This document shows, piece after piece, positions 1 to 12,500 of a stretch of DNA of 25,586 bases (position 1 is the stretch's first letter; each line of letters starts with the position of its first letter). Under the pieces are notes generated by a model. That model ran no database searches and was not told where the DNA came from. It was given only the letters and a program-made list of their open reading frames with translations. This DNA is from Pelargonium nanum (Eukaryota; Streptophyta; Magnoliopsida; Geraniales; Geraniaceae). The position numbers and the translations under genes are program-made. The stretch lies in the NCBI GenBank assembly GCA_036897485.1, contig JAYMTF010001182.1:1-25586 (forward strand). Direction: 5' to 3'.

Positions 1-510
1 TTTGTTTTTTTATCATGGCGTACCTCCCCCTCTCACTAATGACCGATAATTATCTATTTACATTTTATTAACGACGAGATAGTGCTCTTGTGCTGGCGTC
101 TCATTTTACATAGCATCTAGATGTTGTGTGGCATGCTGTTCTTAACACAGTGGAGCCTTCTGGAAGTTCATTGGTAGATTATGTGTGCATTGTCCTTTGA
201 TCATTTTATGTGTGGTAATAGCAAGAAACATAGAATTAGTGGTTGTTGTTGGAAAACTCAGTTGTGGACCAATCATGTGTGCATTGTCATTTGATCATTA
301 TATGTGTGATAATAGCAAGAAACATAGAATTATGACTATTGCAAAACTCAGTTGTGGACCAATTACGTGTGCATCATAATTTGACCACTTTGTTTATGAG
401 TTACCTGTTTATTTCCTGTGTACTGGGGTTGCATTTTATGTATTTTTGTTCTTTATAAATTATAATTGCTTATTCATCCCAAAGATAGCGGAACTTTGAT
501 TTGATGGCAG
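1..510 (+). other. Intron upstream of the first visible SCY1-like exon, with tandem repeat
   Basis: No coding sequence of the SCY1-like family was recognised before the acceptor at 509-510. The stretch is AT-rich. Its one notable content is the tandem repeat at 181-386, listed separately. Confidence 0.7.
181..386. repeat. Direct tandem repeat, two units of about 92 bp plus a partial third
   Basis: Unit 1 is 181-274 and unit 2 is 275-364; a third start at 365-386 fades out. Each unit opens with ATGTGTGCAT and closes with AAAACTCAGTTGTGGACCAA. The copies are highly similar by eye, with a few substitutions and small gaps, which suggests a recent local duplication within the intron. Confidence 0.85.
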
Positions 511-3500
511 GGATGAGTATTATGCCTGCGGATTGAACCAGATAGCTAAAGCTGTGAGCTTCTTGAATAATGACTGTAAACTTGTAAGTATAATCTACTG
601 GAATTTGCAATTACAGCCGTGTGTTGAATAATGATTGTAAACTTGCCTTTTTGTTTTGTTGCATTGTGGATTTAATTTTGAGTTTACTGGAACTGCTTAT
701 TTAGATGCAAAGAGTTTTAATCTTCTTCTAATGTTTAAGATTGCTTTTTGATTGGCTCTGGCTTCTATAGGTTCATGGTAATGTTTGCTTGGCAAGTGTC
801 GTTGTCACTCCAACTTTGGACTGGAAATTGCATGCTTTAGATGTTCTATCCGAATTTGATGGGAAGAATCCAGCTTCTACTGGACCAATGCTGGTAATAT
901 ATGAGTTCTGATGTAAGCAATTAATTGCATTGTTTTCTCAGCTTATGATTTGTTATGTTTTGTAATTTATGAACTTCAAACTCTTGCAAAGTATTTGAAA
1001 CACTCTTTTTACTTTTGAACTGATCATAGGGGGTCCTAAGGACATTCTGGCTATACAATAGAGTTAGCCCTCCCCATTCCATAACCAGTCCCTCAAATCC
1101 TATATGTTTCATACCAAAGACTTCATTTGGAAGTCTCAAGCTTTAAGCATTAGGGTGTCCGTGTCCCCTTCGGGAATAGAACTGTATGTTTTCATTCTAA
1201 AGTGAAGCCAGCTTTTACCGATTGTATGTATTATTGTTGGGGGTGATTTGCCATTTATTCTCAGAAACACTGCAATTGGTCTTTTTCTCTGCAGCCTCCA
1301 TTTTCACTAATGAAAATTTGAATTTTGCTAACTCTAGTGTTTGTGGTGGGTGGTTGATACGTTTTATGGGTGTTCCGTAGTGGATGGTTTGCAATAGTAA
1401 GGATTGATATTGCTTTCTCATATTTTCCCCCCTTTCCCATTTCAGCAATATGAGTGGCTTGTTGGAGCACAATAAAAGCCAATGGAGTTGGTAAAGTCTG
1501 ACTGGGCTACAATTAGAAAATCTCCTCCATGGTCTATTGATTCCTGGGGCCTGGGTAAATATCCTCTACTCCTTTTAATACGTGCAATGAATTGTGTTCC
1601 ATATCTCTGTACACAAGATGTATTAAATGCCTTTCTTAAAGTTGAGTTGTAGTTGTATGACCATGACATGTTTTTAATCCTTGTTGTTTTCGCAAAAAGA
1701 TATGTTTTGTGCATTTGCATTCATAATATTCCATTAGCTATGAACGCATTTCCATATGTGAAGATTTTTTAATATACTTTGTTCATAAAGGGCTGATAAG
1801 TGTCGACATTGCTGAATCTTGTTTACATGTTTGCCTTATCCATGGCATTTAGAAAATATTGGAAAGAATGTGTATGATTATAGGTTGATGGTTCGATATT
1901 ATTAATAGGATCACTAGCTATTGGATACTTGTCAGTTTGTTTCTTAACACACTGTTTTTGAACTTTTAAGTTTATAGTAGCACTCTAATTTTTCTATTCT
2001 AATTTTCAGGCTGCCTTATTTATGAACTATTCTCTGGTTTGAAGTTGGAAAAAACTGAGGAGTTGCGCAACACTGCTTCTATTCCAAAGGTTAGATCTAT
2101 TGTTTTTATGAGTTGACCATTTAATTTTTGGCTTCTTAAAAAGTGTATGTTCTTATACATTTTTTGTGTAGCCCACTAAAGTGCTGACATCAATATGGGT
2201 TTTGTTTTAACAAGCTTTTAAGGCTTGTTTGGTTCTTCTACTTCAAATGTTTGTAGATGTAACTTGTAGGAATTCTTAAAAATTGTATGTTCTTATACAT
2301 TTTTGTGTAGCCCACTAAAGTGCTGACATCAATGAGTTTTTTGAAAGCTTTTAGGGTTTGTTTGGTTCATCTACTTCAAATGTTTGTAGATGTAACTAGT
2401 AGGAGGTAAAATGTATGTATAGAATAAATGATTTGTTTGGTAAACTAACGTGTCAAAGTAGGTTCAAAAGAAATATTGTGAAGTTAAATTGTTTGGATAA
2501 AATAGTCTAAAAGGATGGGTAAATTTTGAAAACTACCAAAATATCTTTACTTGGATTAAATAAAAAATCTTTATATTTTTACCATTCTAAGATGAGGTTG
2601 ACTTATGTATTTTGAGAGTTGACCTAAGGTACAAAGTGGGCTGACCTTCCCACTATGTACGAGGGTCAACCTAATCTTAAGTTAGGTCAACCCATAAGTT
2701 ATTATTTGTTATATTACAGAAGCATGTTGACCTGTTTCAAATAAGGTTTGACCCACATTATTGTTTCGGAGGTCGACCTAATCATCATTTGGGTTGACCA
2801 ACTGAGCAGAAGCATATATATATAACAGAGGTCGACCTTCCTATGTGTTATGAACCATCCTCTGTGTTATCAACCCAGTAAGGTTATACTGGTAAGTGGT
2901 AACTAACCACTCCAGCCTTACCTCCTGTAGAGCTGCAGGAGGAAATATTGTCTGCAAGGCGTTGAGTGGTCAATATCGGTAGCTTGAAATCGCTAGAGAG
3001 CTTCATATGTGGCACATGCTGCAAGAGCTCAGTAGACAAACCAAACAACACCTTAATGTCATGTATCTGTGTGGATATTCTTTTGTTTGTAAGAGTGCTT
3101 TGACTTTGTTTAAGTTTGATGATTTGGAAGATTCGTTTTCATTTGCATCTATCTATTTTCTTGTCTCACAGTCTCTGCTTCCAGATTATCAGCGGCTCTT
3201 GAGTTCCATGCCTTCTCGCAGGTTGAATACATCAAAGCTTATTGAAAATAGTGGTGAGCATTTCTCCTCACTCTGACCGTGTTGAGTCCTTGGAAGCATC
3301 AGACTCAACATGGACATTGATACATTAGTTGACATTTTCATAAACCTAGGATAAGACACGTCATTTTTTACTATAAAAGATGTATTATATCTGTAATAAA
3401 TTCTAGGACATTATAGTTTTCTAATTATACTAAATTTAACATGTCAAACAAAGAGTATTACTGTCTGTTACAATGAAATGTTTTATTATATAAACGCGCG

Positions 3501-6500
3501 TGCGCACGCGCACACACACACTCTATCCAAGTGTCTCAGTGGCTATTACTTGAAATTTATGATTCATTGCTGTAAATTTATGTGATTATTTATATATTTT
3601 AAACTAATGAAGTAGGACGTGCGTGCCCAACAGGACATTCTATATTTTTGTAGTTTCCATGCTTCAAATGTTGAGTGAATATTTTTGAATTTTTAGAACA
3701 ATATCTTGAATATTGAGCATGTTTCCTTTCTATGTTTTACCTCAAAGAAAGTTGATGTTAGTTACCATTTTGTTTGATCTGATGATAAGATTCACATTTC
3801 TTACTGACCTGCAGCTTGAGTCATTTCTGATACTGCTTTTCTATTTGGTTGTAATACCTTATATGCGATCCATTTGTGATTTTGTTTCTTGGTCATTTTG
3901 CGTCACATGTCTATTAAATTGACAAACCTTTGGATTGGCAGAATATTTCCAAAATAAGTTGGTGGACACACTGCATTTTATGGAAATTCTGAATCTGAAA
4001 GATAGTGTAGAGAAGGATACATTCTTTCGCAAGCTTCCAACGTTAGCTGAGCAGCTTCCTCGCCAGATTGTGCTGAAAAAGGTGTGACTTGAAATTAGAG
4101 TGATATGTCAGCTTGAAGTGTATGTCTATTCCTTCATTGTTTTAGTTTATGATTATATTTTCTGTTTTTCACAGCTACTTCCTTTATTAGCTTCTGCCCT
4201 TGAATTTGGTTCAGCTGCTGCTCCTGCTTTGACTGCATTCTTGAAAATGGGTTCCTGGCTTCCAACTGATGAATTCAGTGCTAAGGTCATACTTCTTATC
4301 CTTTATGATGAAGATGTTATGATCTAATTATCTGTTTTTATTAACCTATCATTCCACCCTTTAAATTCAACTTCAAATGGTTTAATCCTTGCTAAACTTT
4401 TGAATAACTTTATGATCTGTTTGGATTCTTGGTTTTCATTTGAAATTCTGGATTTGAGCCAACTCAACGTTTGTATACTCATAGAATTTGGATTTGGCTC
4501 AAATCCAATAGTATTCACAACAGGCCTACAACATGGAATTTCAAATGACAACTCTTACCTTGTCATTTGAAATTCTATTGTTTCCCAAACACTATATTGT
4601 ATTTGAAATACAACATTTCAAATCACAAATTCCAAATGATGTATTTCAAATCAAATCCAAGTTTCCAAATGCAACCTTGTTAAATTTATATATATTATTA
4701 TGTAGGTACTGCCTACGGTTGTGAAATTATTTGCTTCTAATGACCGGGCTATTCGAGTTGGTCTCCTGCAGCATATCGATCAATATGGAGAGTCATTATC
4801 AGCACAAACTGTTGATGAACAAGTATGTAGCTCAAGATGAAAATTTTATGCTGTTCCTTTTATGACGGATTGATCTTCTGAATTGTTGGAATTTGCAACC
4901 ACCATCAATACTTTTTAATTTTTTTATGCTTGTGTAGGTTTACCCTCATATTGCTACTGGCTTCTCTGACACTTCAGCTTTTCTCCGAGAACTAACTCTC
5001 AAATCCATGCTTGTTCTGGCTCCCAAGGTATACACGTCTTATCTTTCTTTTTTTGCATAATGGTTATGTGTGATATTTAATGGTGACCACTATTATTGAT
5101 GATGTGAGGCAAATCCTTTGGCATGAATTGCGTACTACTGTGAATTTGATGTTGATCATCATACAGATGTCAGAAATTGAGTGATTGGGATAAATACCAA
5201 AACTTCCTTGTTAAGTTTTCAATTCAGTTCTGCTCATTTCTGGATATAATATCTTCCATATAGTTTTCAAGGCTAGCGAGGTGCTCTTGGATGAATCAGA
5301 AACACACGAGGTCATAGTTTTTGCTCTGACTTTGTGCTTCCCATCAAGGAAGTTGGTGTTGTTTAGGAAGTATAATAGCTCCAAGAATCTTCCAATTCCC
5401 TTGAACGTTGTTGCTAGAGAACGAAAATATTGTAATCCATATGCTTTGCCACGTCCCACCTCAAAGTCCTCGTGCATATTTGGTCTGCGCGAGTGTGTCT
5501 GTGTGTGTATGGTCCGCGCGCGCGGGTGTTTGGTCCGCGTGGGTAGGGAGACCTCATGTTTAAATCATAAATTTTAATGGCAATTTTTATTTCCAGCACG
5601 TGCTTTCCACATGTCGTTCTCTGGTGTCATGAAATTATATCTAAACCAATATTTTGGAGAGAGATTGAAAATTTAAATATAAGAGAATGTCACGTGTAAA
5701 ACACATAATGTGAGATAGTATGAGTGAAATATGGCTGTAGGTGATAAGAGAAGGTAAAGTAGGGTTGCTGCTCGGGGGCAAAATAATAATGAGACATAAT
5801 GTGATATCAATGCCTATTGTTAATTTGGAGCATATCTGAAATAAGAAAAGAAAAGAGCAACAACAAATGCCATGATTCAATATAGGCTACAAAATTAACT
5901 AATTACTTTAATGTTGCATGTAATTACAAAAAGTGTCTCAAAAAATAATAGGATACTATGTACCAAATTTAAACATGTAGAAAGGTTCATAGGTAATGTT
6001 CTCAAACAATACTCTTTTAAACCTACATTCGTCCTATCATTGCCTTGCACCTTGAGAAATTGCTTCACTCTTTGGATCAGTGCTTTGCATCCTACTAGCA
6101 AAAAGCAATGGATGCCCCAATATGATCTGTAAAGCTCGCTCCACATGTGTGTGAACATATAGTTTGGTGGTGTCTTCATAGTGTCCTTTACAATTGTTAA
6201 GTAATCCCACGTCGAAAGGACGTGAAGTCTGTCAACACTTGAAATACTAGTTGAACCTTCCACCTATCAACTTAAGCTTTTGGTTGGAGTCAAGTTTAAT
6301 ATAGTATCAGAGTTGGTTTGGTTTAGGCCTAGTGCCCCGTCTTTGTTGCCTCCCTTGATGGTTCACGTGAAGGGTCCGTTGTGTTATATGGCCTTTACGT
6401 GAGAGGGGTGTTAATATATCCCATATTGAAAGAATGTGAAGACCGTTGCCACTTGATATACTAGTTGGGCCTTCCACCTATTAAAGTTACAGCTTGTTGA

Positions 6501-9500
6501 TATACTTTGATTCATGACTCTTGTGATTGTAGATATAGGCTTGACCATCTTTTGATAGTGTTCCTCTTGCAGTCTTGTGAATGCTCATTTTTTAAATTTC
6601 TGTTGAGTAATATTCTTTACTCTTTAGTCATATGTAGGCTATTGCAGATAAGTTTTTTTCTTGTTAACGTTTTTGTTCTTGTTATTGCAGCTCTCTCAAC
6701 GCACTATGTCAGGGTCCTTATTGAAGTATCTTTCAAAGTTACAGGTATTGATTCATTCATTGGTTGGTAGAACTAAGTAATATTAAGTAGTGGCTTTTGA
6801 TGTAATTCTTGGCCCAAGCGTGGAAGAGTTAATTACTGTGATCGACTGATCATTAAACGCTTCTTTCGTTGTAGTTTAGGTTTCTAATAAATCATGTTCC
6901 TTTTCTAATCTATTTTTTCTGTCATCTTGTGTAGGTTGATGAAGAAGCTGCAATTAGAACTAATACCACCATCTTACTAGGAAATATTGCGGGCTACTTA
7001 AATGAAGGGGTTAGTATCAGCAAAAATTGATGTTCTCTTTAAATCATAATCTTTTGGATGCCTTGCTATTCTTGTTACAGATGTTCCATGCCAGGTAGCA
7101 TGGTTTTCTTTCCCTAGGTATTATTGATCAATGATCATCCAGTGATCATTGGTAAAAGGATACCGACCAGATATGTCCTTGTTTGCAAATGCTGACTTCT
7201 GTGCTTGTATCAATGCAGACGAGGAAAAGAGTTCTTATTAATGCATTCACAGTTCGTGCACTACGAGATACTTTTTCTCCTGCCCGAGGAGCAGGTAGAA
7301 AAACTCTATACTCTTTATTTGTCATGTATAATTCCTTTCTTCAGGTTTGGAATTGATTGATGTCTGAAATTGCTTGTATAATTCATAATTTTGGTTCTAA
7401 TATGTGGCTCTTTTATCTCTTAGTGTTTAAGTGTATTGATTAATTCAAATTTTATTCTGGTAGGAGTTATGGCTCTATGTGCCACCAGTTCATATTATGA
7501 CATCACCGAAATTGCAACTCGAATTCTACCAAATGTTGTTGTGCTTACAATTGATCCGGACAGGTTGTATTTTCTTCTGACAAATGATTATTAGTGTCTT
7601 GGTCTTCTCCTTAAATGCATTCAACTGTTTTCTCATCATTTTACATTTCTTGTAATTAGAGATGAGAAATTGGGGCTGTTATTTATGTGAGATACTGCTT
7701 CCCTGAAGTCTCAAAGTAACTATAAGTGTGTGTTTGCTGCACCCCTTGTCTTTTGATGTTTGACTGAGAGAATATTTATGTTTCCAAGTTATGACATCAT
7801 TTATAACAATGAAATAAGAAAAAGAACAAGTGTTCTACATGGTTTTAGTCATAAAAAGTATTTTTCCAAAAAATAATGAAATAATAAAATCTGACATATG
7901 ATTCTCATAGCAGATTTATAAAGAATAATAAAGATTCTATGTCTCTTTTTGTATATTTTCTTTAATTTTTGGTGAAATTTTGGATAATATATTATATTGC
8001 AAAGAAGCCAATTCAAACTTATCCATTTGTGGGATAAAATATCAGATCTCCTGGTCATAGGTTGCCAGTGTATGTTGGGATGTTCTTGATTAAGCACAAC
8101 CATCGATTTATTGCTCAAAACATTTTACGAATTGTTTTTTATCTTTCTTTTGAGGCAAACATAAAAATTTGTTGCCACTCTTTAAAAAATGATAAGCTAA
8201 AGAGGACAGGTCAAAGTCTGATATGACTATAAGAATATATTTCTGGAACTTTAGGTGTCTTTGGATCTGCAAATCCCTAGATACACTTATGCTGTTACTT
8301 AGATACTTAAATCAATACATTTTTCCTTAACATGAATAGAGCATACTAAATACATTTCCTGGTCCAATGCCTTCAATCATGTGTCCTCTTAACTGAATCC
8401 ATATAGCTAGATATGTTAATGAACATGACTCTGTAAGCAATGAAAGAGCTATTTTAGGGTAGACCCTGGCACCAGTGATCCACAACTAGAACATCATTTT
8501 GGGTTATAGTTATAGATAAATTGAATTTTTTTAGAAATGCTCAACCATATGATGTGGATGTACAATGTGAACTACCGCAATGACATTTAAGATTCTTGTT
8601 CTCTTCATCATTTTTTAAGTTAATACCCGTGCTATAAGTTTGTGAAAGAAAAAAGATACCATTTTTAATCAATTTGTTTTTTTATTTTACCACAACAGTG
8701 ATGTTCGTTTGAAAGCATTTCAAGCTGTTGAACAATTTCTGCAGATAGTGAAGCAGCACATTGAAAAGGTTTGGTTATATGTTCTTGTTGTTTTAGTTCC
8801 AGTGTATCTTTTCTTTGTATTATCTGTGGTCCTTCAATCTTATCATCCCTGCACTAATGTGTAATTTCCCTATCCTAGTTTGCTTTGATCAATTGCTCTG
8901 CTTTGGTTTCTTAGTTCTAGGTATTCCATATTATAGGATTGACTGACAACATCTGTTAATCTAATAGCAAGGGTAAGTGCATATGACTTCCAACTATTGT
9001 CCACAAACACATAACTACCCTTGTTTGCACCCACATGCAAAAACTAACCTAAACTTCAAGCCATACTAGGAGCCAAATTCAAGCCAAAACATGCAAAAAC
9101 TAACCTAAACTTCCTGTAGTTCGAATCAAACCATACTAGGAGCTCTCTGGATAGGTAGGATCCCCGTATCATTATAATATATAAGTATCCGTAATAAGTT
9201 TATCTCTGACTCTCTTTGAAAAGATTATGGAAATCAAGGTAGCATTGCTGCCCAGTAAATATAAGGGAAGTATGTCATAAATCACAAGTTTAACTAAGAA
9301 ACCTTAGTAGTTCAAAACGGGATTAAGCCTTATTAACACTATACCTAGTGATGCAATTATCTAAATCAAAAGCGAGACGCGGGATATGAACCCGTGACCT
9401 CAAGGTTATGGGCCTTGCGAGTTACCAAGCTGCTCTACTTCGCCAAATAGGAGACAAACAAAGGGTGCAAAGACGGGATTTGAATAAAAATATCTATATA

Positions 9501-12500
9501 ATACGTACTAAAAAAGTAGAAAGCGTAGAACTCAAAAAACAAACTAAAATCAACTCAAAATTTAAACAAAATCAACTCACAACTAACTATAATTAACTCA
9601 AATGATCCAAAACAAATATAAATCCACTCAAATCAGCCTAAAGTCCATTCAAAATCAACTCATAATTTAAACAAAATCAATCCAAAAAGAGGAAAGAGAG
9701 AGGGAATAGAGAGAAGATGAGGAGCTAATGTTGCTTCACACATCTGGCAGCCCAAAGCCACAGTAGCCAGCAGCCACTGCAGCTGCCAATAGCCATCTCC
9801 AGCAACAACCACCATAGCAGCAGTGGAAACTAGCAGCTATCTGATGTCGAGTAGACAGTCCGGGGTGGTGCTAAGAGACCCGACAGTCACAGCAGGCGTC
9901 CAGTGAATAAGAGAATAATGGAGAGAGAGAGAGGCAGCCGCCGGCGGTCTAGCACTGTGGGGATCCCAACGCGGTAGATAGTGGATAAGAGAGGAGAGAT
10001 AATGTGAAAAAATAAAAAATAAATTATTATAATAAACTGGAGGTAAATTGGGAATTTCATAATTAAAGTGTTACATGTCTTGCATGTGATAAGAAAAAAA
10101 AAGGAATATTGTTTTAATATTAACTGATGGAAAATGGGAGGTAAAGTTTTGGATAGTCAAGTAGTGTAAGTGAATAAAATGAGGGTAGGTATGTGGTTGT
10201 GGGCAATAGTTAAGGATGGTAATATGTAACTACCCCTTAATATTAATAGAATTTGCATGTCAAGTGCTCTCTGAAACTGCATTATAGTGATTGATAAATG
10301 AAGATGATTTTCACTATCTTTAGAAGCTTGTAAAACAGTGAAAGTGAATAATTACATGACTCTTGATTTATTTGAAGGATTCAAATTGTTTACTAAATGC
10401 TGTTGATTTAGTCATATTAGAAACAATGGATAACATAGGATGGTTTAACTTCAGAATGAACATTTTGTAGTTTATAATTTTAGAATGGTCAGTGACAAAA
10501 ATAAAAATTTATTAGAAGTGTGAAGGTTAATAAGAATGTTTGCATCAATGGATACATGTCTGCCACAGTGATTTCTTACTTATTAGATAGCTCTACATCA
10601 TACAGTTCTGTGGTATCTTATGTTTTCTTCCTTGTGATCGTTTTCAGACAAGTTCTGGAGATACTGAGGCTGAAAATGCTGGAATATCATCAATGCCTGG
10701 AAATGCTAGTTTACTTGGGTGAGTAGAATGTTTTTTTTTTCCCTCCTTATTTTAAACTGGTGGCTATAGTCTCTTGAGACATAGTTAGCATTATTATAGT
10801 TCCACAGCAGCAAGGGCATCTGTCCATGGTACAAAGTAATTAGAATAAATGGGTTTAACCATCCAGCTGAAAGATCGTTTCTTGCTGGCCGCTTTACAGA
10901 GCTAGCTCTTTCTTATCTTTGTCTTCTCTTGTTTTTTCTTCCTTTTTTTTAGTTACAGATTCTGAAGAGGCATCTTAGAATCTAAAATTATTATTTTCTT
11001 ATGCTTTTGTTATTTTCATAAAGAGAAGCAACTACTACATTAACCTATTGTATTTCAAATTTTACTGACTTGATGGCATAGGACATCTCAACATCTCCTT
11101 GTTAGTTAATTCAATTTGATTGTCTGTTCTGTATACTTTCACTAAATCTGAGAGTACTCTATTTATAACTTTATTCTTGTTCCTTAACCTGTTTCTCAAG
11201 CTTGTCATGTTTCGCAAAATGCTCATACACGTTTGCCAAAGTTCTTTTCTTTTAAATGGTGAGCCACATTTTATGATTCAGATGGGCCATGAGCTCCTTG
11301 ACTCTCAAAGGGAAACCTTCTGAACAAGCTGCACTTGCTCCTACTAATTCTGGCACAATAACAACTTCCACATCCTCTAATGCCATCTCAGGTATGAATA
11401 TCATTTGCTCTTTCCTTGTCATATTCCCACATGACCTATAGCAGCTTTATTTATTTATTTTACAGATAAATTCACCCTAAAGAGTTTTTACTGTATTTCA
11501 TGTCCTGTTTTATTTTATGTAATTCCTGTCATGTGCATACTGAAGAGGTTTTCGCTCTCCATATGATTTGGAAGTTAAAGTCATATGCATTTTTAGGGTT
11601 CCCATTAATGTGACTTCGTTTACTGTCCCCATCCCAGCTTTCTCTGGGTAAAACATGACTGATAATTGTTAGAAATGCTAGATAATAGAGAAGAATGTAC
11701 ACATGGATGATGGATTGATACAAGCATTTCGTTGCTGATATTTTGGTTCTTTGTGACAATCATAGTGATGAATAATCCAAGTCCAGCACCGATCCACAGA
11801 AGCTTTAGTACAGATTCAGCCAATCAACAAGTTCCTGGGTCCCCTACGTCAACAGATGGTTGGGGAGAACTTGAAAATGGAATTGATGTAGAGCATGATG
11901 GTGAGAAAGAAGGGTGGGATGATATTGAACCCATGGAAGAGCCAAAGCCATCTCCAGCTCTTGCTAACATCCAAGCGGCTCAAAAGCGCCCTGTTCAACA
12001 GCCAAAATCTCAAGGTACTTTATTTGCATAACTTTTGTTCTTTAAAAGTTTCGGGAGTGTTTCGTTTGACCATGTGGTTCAAAATTCCTGTTTGATGTCC
12101 CTAGAGCATAAATATATGAATTGAATCAGTAATTGCACAGGCACGCACGCATTTAATCTTTCTATGCTGCATGCTTGATACAATAAAACACTCGAGTCAT
12201 AGTACTAGTAACCGTGAATTCTGTACTATTGACTGAGTATTGGTTTTGAGCTGTCTCATTGGTGATTTTGTGTTACGAGACATTCAGGAAGTACAATTTA
12301 GCATATGTTTTTTTGGTTATCTGTTGTGTAACTGCACTCTGCACAGAATCTCTGTTATTTGACTTGTATTGCTTGCAAAAAAAAAAAATACAATTAGTGG
12401 CGTAAAATAACAATCATATCTTATTCCATTTCAGAAGTGAAACCCTGCACATAAATTGATCTGTCTTATATTTCTGTTCTCAATTATCTGTGTATTGACT

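Larger units (their letters stand above)
8969..10240. mobile_element. Putative non-autonomous Mutator-like (MULE) element with ~55-bp TIRs
   Basis: The left end (about 8969-9023) and the reverse complement of the right end (about 10182-10240) align over about 55 bp. They share AACTATTG, CCACAA, CACATA and CTACCCT in order. Flanks TTAATCTAATAG (8956-8967) and TTAATATTAATAG (10237-10249) look like an imperfect target duplication, and long TIRs with a roughly 9-12-bp duplication suggest the Mutator superfamily. Inside are a short duplicated segment (ACATGCAAAAACTAACCTAA near 9031 and 9088), an organelle-type tRNA-like sequence, a run of degenerate ATCAACTC repeats (about 9535-9690) and a more GC-rich, GA-repeat stretch (about 9690-9990). 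No transposase. It sits in intron 8769-10647 of the SCY1-like gene. Confidence 0.7.

Noticed and set aside
5895-6263. Minus-strand open frame of 122 codons next to the TRIM fossil
   Set aside because: I recognise no family in it. Another minus-strand frame there is also open for about 50 codons, and the region lies in an intron, so it may be chance or a decayed fragment.
7849-8118. Minus-strand open frame of 89 codons in intron 7564-8698, with an organelle-like amino-acid style
   Set aside because: Very AT-rich and no recognisable protein or domain; the Lys/Ile/Tyr-rich look is expected from composition. A plastid/mitochondrial BLAST would decide.
9690-9990. GC-richer stretch as an independent small gene
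   Set aside because: Only a short frame of about 50 codons is open on the minus strand, with no recognisable motif; treated as element interior.
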